In this document: one piece after another, positions 51,916 through 60,487 of the stretch
Layout of the letters: every line of letters begins with the position of its first letter
Position numbering within the stretch: the first letter of the stretch is position 1
DNA from: an uncultured Acetatifactor sp.
Lineage (GTDB): Bacteria > Bacillota > Clostridia > Lachnospirales > Lachnospiraceae
NCBI GenBank assembly: GCA_947588705.1
Contig: CANPYT010000004.1
Coordinates: 18,876 to 82,875 of the forward strand
Direction: 5' to 3'
DNA: 64,000 bases
Made by a program: the position numbers and the translations under genes
The notes under the pieces: generated by a model
Seen by the model: only the letters and a program-made list of their open reading frames with translations
What the model was told of the DNA's origin: nothing
Database searches by the model: none

Positions 51916-52452
51916 TTACAACAGCCCGCTCTCCCGCAATCGCTCCCGGAGCCCTTTGATTCCGGCCCGAAGACGGGTCTTTACCGTGGAGAGGGGCGCT
52001 CCCGTGATACGCGCGATCTCCCGCTGGCGATAACCCTGATAAAAAAAGAGTATGATCACTTCCCTCTGGACCTCCGGCAGGCCGTCAAGGGCGCCCTGGA
52101 TCAGCAGCCTTGTTTCCACCTGGCCTTCCTGGGATACGCCGGACGCCATCTCGGCCGCCTCCGCATTCTCTTCATAAGAAATATCCCGGTTCCCGCTTTT
52201 TCGATGGTAATCCCGGCACACATTCAGGGCGATCCGGAATAGGTAAGCTTTAAACCGCTTTCGCTCCGCATAGCTGTCCAGGAACCGCATCAGGTGATAA
52301 AAAGTCTCCTGGGCACAGTCGCAGGCAGCCTGCTCGCTGCCGGTATGATAATAACAATACCGGAATACATCATCGTAATATTTTTCCGCAAGCTGCCCAA
52401 ACAGAGCCTTATCGCCCTGACGGATACGCTTTATCATCTCGTGATCCTGCAA
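51916..52452 (-). CDS. ECF-type RNA polymerase sigma factor
   Basis: 178 residues, from a TTG start with GGAAGG 7 bases upstream (an ATG five codons later is possible). Region 2 runs from DVFRYCYYHTGSEQAA to AYLFRIALNVCRDYHRK, region 4 is VQREVIILFFYQGYRQREIARI with the helix-turn-helix GAPLSTVKTRLRAGIKGL. Heads a four-gene operon with the six-helix protein and the ABC ATPase/permease. A candidate ECF promoter (52522-52549) upstream suggests autoregulation. Confidence 0.93.
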   Translation of the reverse strand: MQDHEMIKRIRQGDKALFGQLAEKYYDDVFRYCYYHTGSEQAACDCAQETFYHLMRFLDSYAERKRFKAYLFRIALNVCRDYHRKSGNRDISYEENAEAAEMASGVSQEGQVETRLLIQGALDGLPEVQREVIILFFYQGYRQREIARITGAPLSTVKTRLRAGIKGLRERLRESGLL

Positions 52453-52521
52453 AGTACCCCCTTCCCGGAAACCTCTGTCCCATTTTTCCTGTCATAACTT
52501 TCAGAAAGCTTTCTATATAGA

Positions 52522-52549
52522 TAACGTTTTACAGGGCGAAAAGGTTTGC
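52522..52549 (-). promoter_or_regulatory. Candidate autoregulatory ECF promoter
   Basis: GCAAACCTTTT (-35, AAAC core 52547-52544) and CGTTA (-10, 52526-52522) with 17 bases between GCAAAC and CGTTA, on the minus strand about 70 bases before the sigma start. SigW/SigX-type promoters read TGAAAC-N16-CGTA/CGTC, so this is a near match. It lies directly downstream of the mtnN terminator. Confidence 0.5.
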
Positions 52550-52553
52550 CCCC

Positions 52554-52585
52554 AAATAAAAAATCCGGAGCTTAAATGCTCCGGA
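52554..52585 (-). terminator. Intrinsic terminator of mtnN
   Basis: TCCGGAGC and GCTCCGGA around TTAAAT, overlapping the mtnN stop codon, followed on the minus strand by TTTTTTATTT. Confidence 0.92.
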
Positions 52586-53270
52586 CCATTTCTTTCACCA
52601 GCGCCGCCGAATGCTTTGCCGCGGCGGCTTCAAAGACAGGATATTCTATTTCCGAGCTGTCGTCCGCCTTGTCGGAGATGGCCCGTATAATGACGAAGGG
52701 AACGCCGTTGAGATAGGCGCCATGCGCGATGGAAGCGCCCTCCATCTCGGTACAATCTCCGGCAAACTGCCGGATCAGGCGGTTCTTTACCTCCTTGTCA
52801 GAGATGAACTGATCGCCGCTGACCACCCGCCCGAATACAGCGCTGATATCCGGATTCACTTTCTCGCAGGCGGCCTTTGCCAGCTCCTTCAGCCTCTTAT
52901 CCGCGGGAAATTCCCGCCTGCCCAGCTGAGGCACCTCCCCGGGCTGATACCCGAAAATGGTAGCGTCCACATCATGGTGCAGCGCATCGTCTGAGATCAA
53001 AATATCCCCGATATCCAGTTTCGGATTCAGAGATCCGGCCACGCCCGTATTGATAATATGCGTGACCTGAAACAGATCCACCAGCATCTGTACACACAGC
53101 GCCGCATTTACCTTTCCTACACCGCTGCGGACGATGACCACCTCCGCCCCGTTCAGCGTTCCCTCAAAAAACTCCATCCCGGCCTTCTTTTTCACCTGGG
53201 AGGCCGTCATCTCCGCCTTCAGAGATTCCACTTCCAGCTCCATGGCGCCAATAATTCCGATCTTACTCAT
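52572..53270 (-). CDS. mtnN: 5'-methylthioadenosine/S-adenosylhomocysteine nucleosidase
   Basis: Cleaves adenine from MTA and SAH, giving S-ribosylhomocysteine for LuxS. 232 residues, the usual size. GIIGAMELEVE carries the first catalytic Glu, TEMEGASIAHGAY the ribose-binding Met-Glu, IRAISDKADD the catalytic Asp. It lies 126 bases after luxS on the same strand, so both steps of the activated-methyl cycle sit together. Confidence 0.96.
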   Translation of the reverse strand: MSKIGIIGAMELEVESLKAEMTASQVKKKAGMEFFEGTLNGAEVVIVRSGVGKVNAALCVQMLVDLFQVTHIINTGVAGSLNPKLDIGDILISDDALHHDVDATIFGYQPGEVPQLGRREFPADKRLKELAKAACEKVNPDISAVFGRVVSGDQFISDKEVKNRLIRQFAGDCTEMEGASIAHGAYLNGVPFVIIRAISDKADDSSEIEYPVFEAAAAKHSAALVKEMVRSI

Positions 53271-53396
53271 ACCGTTATGATTCCTTTCGTTGATCTTTCC
53301 GCATTTCCCGCCAACTCCATGGTCCCGCCCCGCGAGACCTCCTGATCCCAGCGCGGGACACGGGCGTCCTTCTTGGTTCTCTCTGACGAAGCCCCT

Positions 53397-53876
53397 TCAC
53401 TGCGGATAGACCAGCCGGCTCTCATCGATGACATACAATACCTGATCCAAATATTTTTTCGCCAGATACTTGGCCATGCCCAGGTTCATGTCCAGATAAT
53501 TGCCGCAGTCCTTTGGATCCGCACCGGGAACCTGCCCCTCGAAATCCCGGATAAATTCATACATTTCCCGCATCAGGGGAACAATGTCCGCAGAACTGTA
53601 ATCTCCTGCCAGAAGCAGGTAAAATCCGGTCCGGCAGCCCATGGGGCCAAAATAAATGGTCTTGTCCTTATATTGGGGATGATTGCGAAGGAATGTAGCG
53701 CCCAGATGCTCGATGGTATGTACTTCCGCCGTATTCATCACCGGCTCCTCGTTAGGGCTTGTCATACGCAGGTCGAAAGTCGTGATTACCTCCGTGCCTA
53801 CCGTGTCTTTTCGGGATACATAAACTCCCGGCTGCAGCTTGATATGGTCTATGGTAAAGCTTGCGATTTTTTCCAT
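53397..53876 (-). CDS. luxS: S-ribosylhomocysteine lyase
   Basis: Converts S-ribosylhomocysteine to homocysteine and DPD, the AI-2 precursor. 159 residues. Metal ligands H53, H57 (in VHTIEHLGATF) and C124 (in PKDCGNY); catalytic Glu 56 and Cys 81 (in GPMGCRTGFYL). Every key residue is present. GGAAAGGAAA precedes the ATG; located between the dehydrogenase gene and mtnN on the same strand. Confidence 0.97.
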   Translation of the reverse strand: MEKIASFTIDHIKLQPGVYVSRKDTVGTEVITTFDLRMTSPNEEPVMNTAEVHTIEHLGATFLRNHPQYKDKTIYFGPMGCRTGFYLLLAGDYSSADIVPLMREMYEFIRDFEGQVPGADPKDCGNYLDMNLGMAKYLAKKYLDQVLYVIDESRLVYPQ

Positions 53877-53927
53877 CCTGATTTCCTTTCCTGCCGTTTT
53901 ACGAGCATTTTACACCTCCCTGCGGTC

Positions 53928-54890
53928 TCAGGGATTTACCACGTTTCGCTCCTCTCCCCGCAGAAACGCCTCTATGTTTTTATACGCTTCCTCGACACAT
54001 CTTGTCCGGGCTTCCACGCTGGCCCAGGCGAGATGAGGCGTGATGATCAGCCTGCCGCTGTCCTTGATCCGGCTAAGGGGATTGCTCTCCTCCAGGGGTT
54101 CCTGCTCCACCACATCCAGCCCCGCAGCCGCGATCTCTCCCTCCGTCAGGGCCCGATACAGATCCGCGTTATTTACCACAGGCCCTCTGGCTACATTGAT
54201 CAAAACCGCCGTTTTTTTCATCTTTTTTAGAGCCGTTTCCTCTATGAAATTTCGGGAAAGCTCGCTCAAAGGACAGTGCAGGGAAAGGAAATCGCTCTGA
54301 GATAACAAGGTGTCCTTATCTACCCTGTCATATTCGGCGCAGTCGCTTTTTCCGGTAATGGAATAAAAGATCACCCTGCACCCGAACGCGGAGGCAATCT
54401 TTGCCACCCGTCTGCCGATATTTCCCATACCCACAATGCCCCATGTTTTTCCCTCAAGCTCCGTAAACGGCAGGTCAAAGTTGGAAAACCTGTCCTGTGC
54501 GCTATACTCGCCGGATTTTACATACTCGTCATAATGTATCAGTTTTTGGCTTAAAGCCAGCGCCAGGGTAAAGGTATGCTGAGCGACCATGCCCGTGCAG
54601 TAATCCCGCACATTGGCCACCCGGATCCCCCGGGAGCTGCAATACTTCAGATCACAATTGTCAAACCCCGTGGCAAATTCACAGATGAGCTTCACCTTCC
54701 GGGCATCCCTCAGTGTTTCCTCCCGCAGGGGCGATTTGTTGGCAATCACGATGTCCGCGTCCTTTACCCTCTCCCGCACTTCATCGGGAGTCACCGTGTT
54801 GCGGTAAACCGTCACTTCCCCAAAATCGCCGATGCAATCCACAGACACATCGGTGCCCACACTGTTCCTCTCCAAAATTACGATCTTCAT
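53928..54890 (-). CDS. D-2-hydroxyacid dehydrogenase
   Basis: 320 residues. NAD-binding motif TWGIVGMGNIGRRVAKIA at about 143-160, catalytic Arg in INVARGPVVNNADL, Glu in AGLDVVEQEPLEE, His in ITPHLAWASVEA, the standard set for the family of glycerate, lactate and phosphoglycerate dehydrogenases. The substrate cannot be assigned; the length excludes the long SerA forms with ACT domain. Start at 54890 preferred over 54902. The luxS start follows 52 bases downstream. Confidence 0.9.
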   Translation of the reverse strand: MKIVILERNSVGTDVSVDCIGDFGEVTVYRNTVTPDEVRERVKDADIVIANKSPLREETLRDARKVKLICEFATGFDNCDLKYCSSRGIRVANVRDYCTGMVAQHTFTLALALSQKLIHYDEYVKSGEYSAQDRFSNFDLPFTELEGKTWGIVGMGNIGRRVAKIASAFGCRVIFYSITGKSDCAEYDRVDKDTLLSQSDFLSLHCPLSELSRNFIEETALKKMKKTAVLINVARGPVVNNADLYRALTEGEIAAAGLDVVEQEPLEESNPLSRIKDSGRLIITPHLAWASVEARTRCVEEAYKNIEAFLRGEERNVVNP

Positions 54891-54950
54891 AGCATCTCTC
54901 ATCCCGCAGCCATACCATAAAAGCGCTTTCCACGCCTCAAACCATCCGTC

Positions 54951-56303
54951 TTATTTCAATCTTGCCAGAAGAGCCTCTCTCTGCTCCTCATAGCCGGGCT
55001 TGCCCAGCAGCGCAAACATATTCTTCTTATAGCTTTCCACACCGGGCTGATTAAAGGGATTCACACCCAGCAGGTATCCGCTGACTCCACATGCAAACTC
55101 AAAGAAGTAGAACAGCTCGCCGAGATAGAACTCATTCACCTCGGGGATATTCACCATAAAGTTTGGCACCTGGCCGTCGGTATGAGCCAAAACAGTTCCG
55201 TTCATGGCGCTCTTGTTCACAAAATCCACCGTCTTTCCGGCAAGATAATTCAAACCGTCCAGATCAACAGGCTCCGTCCCGATGATGATCTCCTCCCGGG
55301 AGGTCTCGACATTCAGCACAGTCTCAAACATGAGCCTTGAACCGTCCTGAATGAACTGTCCCATGGAGTGCAGATCCGTGGTCAGGTCAACGCTTGCAGG
55401 GAAAAGCCCTTTCTTGTCCTTGCCCTCGCTCTCGCCGTACAGCTGTTTCCACCACTCGGACACATAGTGCAGGGCCGGCTCATAGTTTGCCAGGATCTCA
55501 ACGCTCTTTCCCTTGCGCAGCAGGATATTCCGCAGGGCGGCATACTGCAGCGCGTCATTGTTCTCAAAATCATTTTCCAGCGCACGTTTTCTTCCGCTGG
55601 CAGCGCCCTCCATCAGCTTGTCGATATCCGCGCCGCTGACTGCGATAGGCAGCAGGCCCACGGCGGTAAGTACGGAGAAACGTCCTCCTACATCGTCAGG
55701 CACTACGAAGGTAGCGTACCCTTCCTCGTCAGCCAGATGCTTCAGGCTTCCCTTCGCCTTGTCGGTAGTGGCATAGATCCTCTTTGCCGCGCCTTCCTTG
55801 CCGTACTTCTTTTCAAGTATCTCCTTAAATACCCGGAACGCGATGGCAGGCTCCGTAGTGGTGCCGGACTTGGAGATCATATTGACAGAAAAGTCTCTAT
55901 CGCCTACTACATCCATCAGATGTTTCAGATATGTGGAGCTGATGGAATTTCCGCAGAAATAGATTTCAGGGGTCTTTCTTTGGTCCTTCCCCAGCACATT
56001 GTAAAAGCTGTGGCTCAAAAATTCGATGGCCGCCCGGGCGCCCAGATAGGAACCGCCGATACCGATCACAAGCAGGACCTCCGAATCGCCCTGGATCTTT
56101 TTCGCCGCCTCCTTGATCCTTGCAAACTCCTCCTTGTCATAGTCAACGGGAAGATCGATCCAGCCCAGAAAATCGTTCCCCGCGCCGCTCTTTGACACCA
56201 GCACCTCTTTCGCGTCCAGCGTCAGCTTCTTCATGTAGCCGATCTCCTCCTGTGAGATAAAAGATCCTGCCTTGGAATAATCGAAAGTAACCTGTTTGCT
56301 CAT
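54951..56303 (-). CDS. pgi: Glucose-6-phosphate isomerase
   Basis: 450 residues, the shorter Firmicute type. SIS-domain motifs [55 protein letters not shown] and near the C-terminus [16 protein letters not shown]. Interconverts glucose-6-P and fructose-6-P in glycolysis. AAGGAG precedes the ATG; promoter candidate at 56373-56401. Confidence 0.97.
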   Translation of the reverse strand: MSKQVTFDYSKAGSFISQEEIGYMKKLTLDAKEVLVSKSGAGNDFLGWIDLPVDYDKEEFARIKEAAKKIQGDSEVLLVIGIGGSYLGARAAIEFLSHSFYNVLGKDQRKTPEIYFCGNSISSTYLKHLMDVVGDRDFSVNMISKSGTTTEPAIAFRVFKEILEKKYGKEGAAKRIYATTDKAKGSLKHLADEEGYATFVVPDDVGGRFSVLTAVGLLPIAVSGADIDKLMEGAASGRKRALENDFENNDALQYAALRNILLRKGKSVEILANYEPALHYVSEWWKQLYGESEGKDKKGLFPASVDLTTDLHSMGQFIQDGSRLMFETVLNVETSREEIIIGTEPVDLDGLNYLAGKTVDFVNKSAMNGTVLAHTDGQVPNFMVNIPEVNEFYLGELFYFFEFACGVSGYLLGVNPFNQPGVESYKKNMFALLGKPGYEEQREALLARLK

Positions 56304-56372
56304 ATTCTCGCTCCTTTTCCCAGATCTCCGCCCGGGCGTCCCGCTCCCGATCCGTGATCTGCTTTTGTCCTA

Positions 56373-56401
56373 AGTGTAACAAAGATAAATGGCAAATTCA
56401 A
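56373..56401 (-). promoter_or_regulatory. Candidate promoter of pgi
   Basis: TTGAAT (56401-56396), 17-base spacer, TACACT (56378-56373) on the minus strand, about 70 bases before the start. Confidence 0.5.
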
Positions 56402-56431
56402 GAAAAAAGTATCCGATGGGATTTAAAATAT

Positions 56432-56484
56432 GTAACGGCTCCGCCCTCGCCATTCGCAAAGCCGCGCTGTGCGCCTGCGTCATA
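56432..56484. repeat. MITE remnant
   Basis: GTAACGGCTC at the left, then GCCATTCGCAAAGCCGCGCTG, matching the interior of copy 1 at about 12780. Right end is lost; it abuts the 3' end of the membrane-protein gene. Confidence 0.6.
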
Positions 56485-57328
56485 ACGCCAGAAATTCCCG
56501 AAGCAGCGTTTCCAGTTCTTCTCCCGAGGACGCCTGCCCTGTCTCCTCCGGCTCTTCCGGCTCCTGTCCGGTATGTCCGGCCTCCGGCCGATTCTCCGCC
56601 AGACGCTCCGCCACAGCCAGCAGGTCGCGCTTTTCCTCCGGGCTAAGCCGGTTCCGGATCGGCATCACCTCCACTGTCCGCTTTCCTTTTTCCTGGTCCC
56701 GGGGGCCGGCCTTTTCTCCCTTTAAGCCTCCCGCGACGTTTCCCCGCCTGGATCGTCCCGGCCCGCCGTCAAATATTTCTTCCCCGTAGAGCATCTCGAT
56801 ATCCTGTCTTGTCACATCGATCCTTGGCGAAAGATGGTTTTCCAGATAATCCACCAGGTTGACTTTAAGTACGCGCTTTCTTCCCTTTACATCCACCACT
56901 GTGGACACGGAAAAATACAGATACAATCCCAGCAGGCTCACTATATAAAACGGCAGGATCTCCCCCAGCGTCTTTCCGGCGCTAATGCTCTTGCTGATAC
57001 CCACGCCGGAAAACACTACCGACAATAGCATCGCCTGTCCGGATAGATGGTACATCAGGCTGAAGGACATCGGCCCGAAACTGAGCCTGTTCAGGAACTT
57101 GTCCACAAATACCGGGATATTTGCCACACCGTTGCTGAGCTGATAGCAGTTGGCAAATTTCAGCTTGCACTGCTTCAGCGTCTTGTTTCTGGTAGTTGCC
57201 ATGTTGTCCGCTTCCCGAATCATATTCTGATAGAGCAGGCCCAGAAAGATCCTCAAAAAGAGACTTAACACCAGGCAGCCCAGCATGAGCCCTGAGATCA
57301 ACTTTTCTTCCATTAAAATCGTAAACAT
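56480..57328 (-). CDS. Membrane protein of unknown function
   Basis: 282 residues from the ATG at 57328 (GGAGAGG upstream). N-terminal helix (ISGLMLGCLVLSLFLRIFLGLL), a cytoplasmic segment with NMATTRNKTLKQCKLKF, a helical pair near 95-150 and a C-terminal soluble acidic tail of about 110 residues (ENRPEAGHTGQEPEEPEE). I recall similar proteins in Lachnospiraceae but no function. The reading frame continues upstream into a MITE, which is not part of the gene. Confidence 0.65.
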   Translation of the reverse strand: MFTILMEEKLISGLMLGCLVLSLFLRIFLGLLYQNMIREADNMATTRNKTLKQCKLKFANCYQLSNGVANIPVFVDKFLNRLSFGPMSFSLMYHLSGQAMLLSVVFSGVGISKSISAGKTLGEILPFYIVSLLGLYLYFSVSTVVDVKGRKRVLKVNLVDYLENHLSPRIDVTRQDIEMLYGEEIFDGGPGRSRRGNVAGGLKGEKAGPRDQEKGKRTVEVMPIRNRLSPEEKRDLLAVAERLAENRPEAGHTGQEPEEPEETGQASSGEELETLLREFLAL

Positions 57329-57469
57329 ACGGGAACACCTCTCCTTCCGGTGGATTTCTTTCATTTTATACCAATCAGAAGCCGATTTATAGAATTTTTC
57401 ATCGTCAAGTTCCTGCATTCCGTGACACCCTGCGTCAGGCTGTGCGCACTTCTGACAGAATGCCCCATA

Positions 57470-57591
57470 TCTCTCCGGCACTTTGCGCCTATCTTTGCTC
57501 ATAAGATGGCGCTCCCTCAGCCGCCAGACATGACGGAAAATTCGTGCGAGCACGATTTTCCGTCAAATCAGGCGGCTGGCTGAACTGTTAC
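57470..57591. mobile_element. MITE copy 6 (inverted, left end unclear)
   Basis: Right end GGCTGGCTGAACTGTTAC is intact at 57591; the hairpin module (TGACGGAAAATTCGTGCGAG with its complement) is nearly identical to copy 2 in inverse orientation, as is the TTTGCTCATAA module. Divergence beyond about 57470 hides the other end, so no duplication could be found. Confidence 0.8.
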
Positions 57592-57620
57592 CATAAAGCT
57601 GACATTTTACACCTGCCATA

Positions 57621-57648
57621 TTGACAAATTTTCAGACAAAGATAAAAT
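57621..57648 (+). promoter_or_regulatory. Promoter of polysaccharide deacetylase 1
   Basis: TTGACA (57621-57626), 16-base spacer, TAAAAT (57643-57648), about 37 bases before the ATG. Directly downstream of MITE copy 6. Confidence 0.75.
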
Positions 57649-57684
57649 AGTAGGTAGAAATTTTATGAATGGCAGGAGACATTT

Positions 57685-58416
57685 ATGCGCAAGAAAATAC
57701 TGATACTTTTGGGGGCCGTGCTGTTTCTTACAGCGGCCGTGCTAGGGGGGATAAAGCTCTATCGAATACATCTGCGCGACCAGTCAGGGATCCTTCTCGC
57801 CTTTGATGACTACAACGAGCCTACCTGGCGGGAGGCGATGGATCTTTTCGACGAATACGGTATTAAAGTCACCTTTTTTATGAACCTTACCGAGCCGATA
57901 GATTTCTGTTACGAGATAAAGGAACGGGGCCATGAGATCGCTTATCACGGCGCGTATCACCTCTCTTTTCCGGATCTGACGGAGGAGGAGGTCTACGCCA
58001 ATGCCATCGCGCCCCTGGAGCTCTTTCGGGAAAAGGGGATCGAAATCACGACCTTTGCCTATCCTTACGGAAGCCACACCGACGAGCTGGACGAGCTGCT
58101 GCTGCAGCATTACAATATACTTCGCGGCGCCTATCACAAGGAGATCAATCCCAAATATAAAATGCGCCACGGCTTTGTGGAGGCGATGCCCATTGACAAC
58201 CATTATTACCCTACCCAGGAGGATTTTGAGGCCGCGATCGACGAAGTGTTAAACGAACTTTCCCAGACCAAAGGCGTCGTAGCCTGTCTTTACACCCATG
58301 TGATTTCCGACGGTGCGGATTGGGGCATTGACTGGGCGAAACTGGAATATCTTATAAAGAAAGCGGATGAGATGGGCTTACAGTTCTACACCTTCAAGGA
58401 ACTACAGGAAAACTGA
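57685..58416 (+). CDS. Membrane-anchored polysaccharide deacetylase (NodB domain)
   Basis: 243 residues: signal anchor helix (about 4-24), then a NodB barrel. LLAFDDYNEPTW carries the catalytic and metal Asp; GHEIAYHGAYH provides the His-x3-His metal site; TTFAYPYGSHTDEL and the late YTHVISDG complete it. CE4 enzymes remove N-acetyl groups from peptidoglycan or other glycans; the anchor places this one outside the membrane. GCAGGAG precedes the ATG. Confidence 0.9.
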   Translation: MRKKILILLGAVLFLTAAVLGGIKLYRIHLRDQSGILLAFDDYNEPTWREAMDLFDEYGIKVTFFMNLTEPIDFCYEIKERGHEIAYHGAYHLSFPDLTEEEVYANAIAPLELFREKGIEITTFAYPYGSHTDELDELLLQHYNILRGAYHKEINPKYKMRHGFVEAMPIDNHYYPTQEDFEAAIDEVLNELSQTKGVVACLYTHVISDGADWGIDWAKLEYLIKKADEMGLQFYTFKELQEN

Positions 58417-58474
58417 TACATAAATGCAGACAAATAACACAAACTAGAAAGGACATGCAGACAGGTGATTCATT

Positions 58475-58711
58475 ATGAAGTATAAGACACAGGGAACTTG
58501 CTCACAGGAAATCGAAGTAGAATTAAAAGACGGCGTTATCGACTCTGTATCCTTTATCGGCGGCTGCAACGGCAACCTTCAGGGTATCAGCGCCCTGGTA
58601 AAGGGAATGAAGCCCCAGGAGGCGATCGCCCGGCTCAAGGGGATCCGCTGCGGCATGAAGCCGACCTCCTGCCCGGACCAGCTGGCACGTGCGCTGGAAA
58701 GCATGATTTAA
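58475..58711 (+). CDS. TSCPD-domain protein (TIGR03905 family)
   Basis: 78 residues with the pattern CSQEIEVELKDGVIDSVSFIGGC and a C-terminal RCGMKPTSCPDQLARAL. The TSCPD motif occurs at the end of class II ribonucleotide reductases and as stand-alone proteins; here Thr-Ser-Cys-Pro-Asp is exact. May bind metal through its Cys residues. Role unknown. About 58 bases after the deacetylase and 44 before murG; co-transcription possible. Confidence 0.88.
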   Translation: MKYKTQGTCSQEIEVELKDGVIDSVSFIGGCNGNLQGISALVKGMKPQEAIARLKGIRCGMKPTSCPDQLARALESMI

Positions 58712-58754
58712 TGCTGCTGTTTCCCGCAGATCTCAAAGAAAATGGGGTATGGTT

Positions 58755-59828
58755 ATGAAAAAAATCGTTCTGACCGGAGGCGGAAGCGCCGGACACGTAA
58801 CACCGAATATCGCCCTGCTTCCCGCCTTAAAAGACGCCGGCTATGAAGTAACATATATGGGTTCCTACGACGGTATCGAAAAAAAGCTTATCGCCGACTT
58901 TGACATTCCCTATGTAGGCGTTTCCACCGGAAAATTCCGGCGCTATCTGGATCTCAAGAATCTAACAGATCCTTTTCGGGTAATAAAAGGATTTGGGGAA
59001 GCCCGAAAATTTTTAAAGACTTACCAACCCGACGTAGTGTTTTCCAAGGGCGGCTTTGTCAGCGTTCCCGTGGTGCGGGCTGCCGCCTCTATGGACATTC
59101 CCTGCATCATCCACGAATCCGACATGACGCCTGGGCTTGCCAACAAGCTATGTATTCCTGTAGCCCGGAAGGTTTGCTGCAATTTCCCGGAGACGCTGAA
59201 GCTGCTTCCGGCCTCCAAGGCCGTTTTAACCGGTTCCCCTATTCGCGCGGAGCTCTCCCAGGGAAATAAGCTGTCCGGCCTTAACATGTGCGGTTTCACC
59301 GCCAATGATCCCGTCATCATGGTGATCGGCGGAAGCCTGGGCGCCGCTAACGTAAACAAAGCCGTGCGGGAAGCCCTGCCTGGACTTTTGAAAGATTTTC
59401 AGGTAGTCCATCTCTGCGGAAAAGGAAAAGTGGATAACCTTCTTCTGAACACTCCCCGCTACAAACAGTTCGAATACATCAAAAGCGAACTGAAGGATCT
59501 CTTTGCCATGGCGGATCTGGTGATCTCCCGGGCGGGAGCCAACGCCATCTGTGAACTCCTCGCCCTGAAAAAGCCAAATATACTCATCCCCCTTCCCGCC
59601 TCCAGCAGCCGGGGAGACCAGCTGCTAAACGCGCAATCTTTTGAGGCCCAGGGTTTTTCCATCGTACTCAATGAGGACGACCTGACGCCCGAGCTGCTCA
59701 CGGACAAAGTACATGAACTTTACTTTACCAGACAGACCTATCACGATGCCATGAGCAAAAGCGGGCAGATGGACTCTATCCTTACGATCATGAACCTGAT
59801 CCAGGAGGCGGCTGAACAGCCACGGTAA
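58755..59828 (+). CDS. murG: UDP-GlcNAc:lipid I N-acetylglucosaminyltransferase MurG
   Basis: Adds GlcNAc to lipid I to make lipid II on the inner membrane face. 357 residues, GT28: glycine loop TGGGSAGHVTPNIAL at the N-terminus, HESDMTPGLANKL for the lipid acceptor side, MVIGGSLGAANVNKAV and ISRAGANAICELLALKKPNILIPLP with SSRGDQLLNA for UDP-GlcNAc binding. Lies outside a dcw cluster, so a second copy elsewhere is possible. Start at 58755 (GGGGTATGG upstream). Confidence 0.9.
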   Translation: MKKIVLTGGGSAGHVTPNIALLPALKDAGYEVTYMGSYDGIEKKLIADFDIPYVGVSTGKFRRYLDLKNLTDPFRVIKGFGEARKFLKTYQPDVVFSKGGFVSVPVVRAAASMDIPCIIHESDMTPGLANKLCIPVARKVCCNFPETLKLLPASKAVLTGSPIRAELSQGNKLSGLNMCGFTANDPVIMVIGGSLGAANVNKAVREALPGLLKDFQVVHLCGKGKVDNLLLNTPRYKQFEYIKSELKDLFAMADLVISRAGANAICELLALKKPNILIPLPASSSRGDQLLNAQSFEAQGFSIVLNEDDLTPELLTDKVHELYFTRQTYHDAMSKSGQMDSILTIMNLIQEAAEQPR

Positions 59829-59836
59829 AACGCCTT

Positions 59837-60397
59837 TTACTTGACACTATTGTCATATTGTGCCCTTTCCCCGCCAATATACTTCGGACGTGTCCGGGCA
59901 CACACCACATGGGCGTCTCCTATCTCGCTCACGCGGATCCGCACGGGAACCGCTACGTCTCTCAGATGCATCCCGATCAGAGTATCGCCGATATCTATGC
60001 CCGCGTGTGCTTTTATATGCTCGACCGCCACCGGGCAGTCAAAGGCGTTGTACGCCGCCGTCGCAAAAGAACCGCCGGCTTTAGGCTGGGGAACCACGTT
60101 CACGACCTCATACCCGTAGCGGTGCGCCGCTTCTTTTTCCAGAATCAGCGCCCGGTTCAGATGTTCGCAGCACTGGGCCGCGAGATAGACGCCCGCCTCC
60201 TGGGTAGCCTGGTACAGCCCTCCAAACACGGCCTCTGCCAGCTCCGGGCTGGAAAATGTGCCAATAGTGACACCGCCCACCTCGCTGGTCGAACACCCGG
60301 CCACAAGGATCTGCCCTTCCTCCAGCCTGGCAATATCCAGAAGTTCTTTGGCCGCCCTATATGCCTCTTCACCGATCATCGTCACTTCTTCTGTCAT
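59837..60397 (-). CDS. UPF0340 / TIGR01440 family protein
   Basis: 186 residues. Conserved pieces ILVAGCSTSEVGGVTIG, AAQCCEHLNRALILE, VVPQPKAGGSFATAAY and IGMHLRDVAVPVR identify UPF0340, a small alpha-beta protein widespread in Firmicutes without an established function. GGAGAAG precedes the ATG at 60397; this site lies at the edge of a Family B repeat. Converges with murG, 8 bases between stops; downstream of deacetylase 2 on its strand. Confidence 0.9.
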   Translation of the reverse strand: MTEEVTMIGEEAYRAAKELLDIARLEEGQILVAGCSTSEVGGVTIGTFSSPELAEAVFGGLYQATQEAGVYLAAQCCEHLNRALILEKEAAHRYGYEVVNVVPQPKAGGSFATAAYNAFDCPVAVEHIKAHAGIDIGDTLIGMHLRDVAVPVRIRVSEIGDAHVVCARTRPKYIGGERAQYDNSVK

Positions 60398-60404
60398 ATC
60401 TTCT

Positions 60405-60456
60405 CCATTTCTGCGCTGTCCGCCGCGCATAACGAGCCTGGTCCATAGCTTCGACG
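60405..60456. repeat. Family B intergenic repeat, copy 3 (diverged)
   Basis: CATTTCTGCGCTG and CGCGCATAACGAG are shared with copies 1 and 2; the rest has drifted. Again it lies just upstream of a start codon (UPF0340) inside an apparent operon. Confidence 0.7.
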
Positions 60457-60487
60457 GATATGGACCTCCGCCATCTGAGCCGCCGCG

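Noticed and set aside
53877..53927. SAM or SAH riboswitch before luxS
   Set aside because: The gap is only 51 bases and holds no such structure.
57329..57553. 75-residue N-terminal extension of the membrane protein at 56480
   Set aside because: It is the translation of a MITE; GGAGAGG supports the ATG at 57328.
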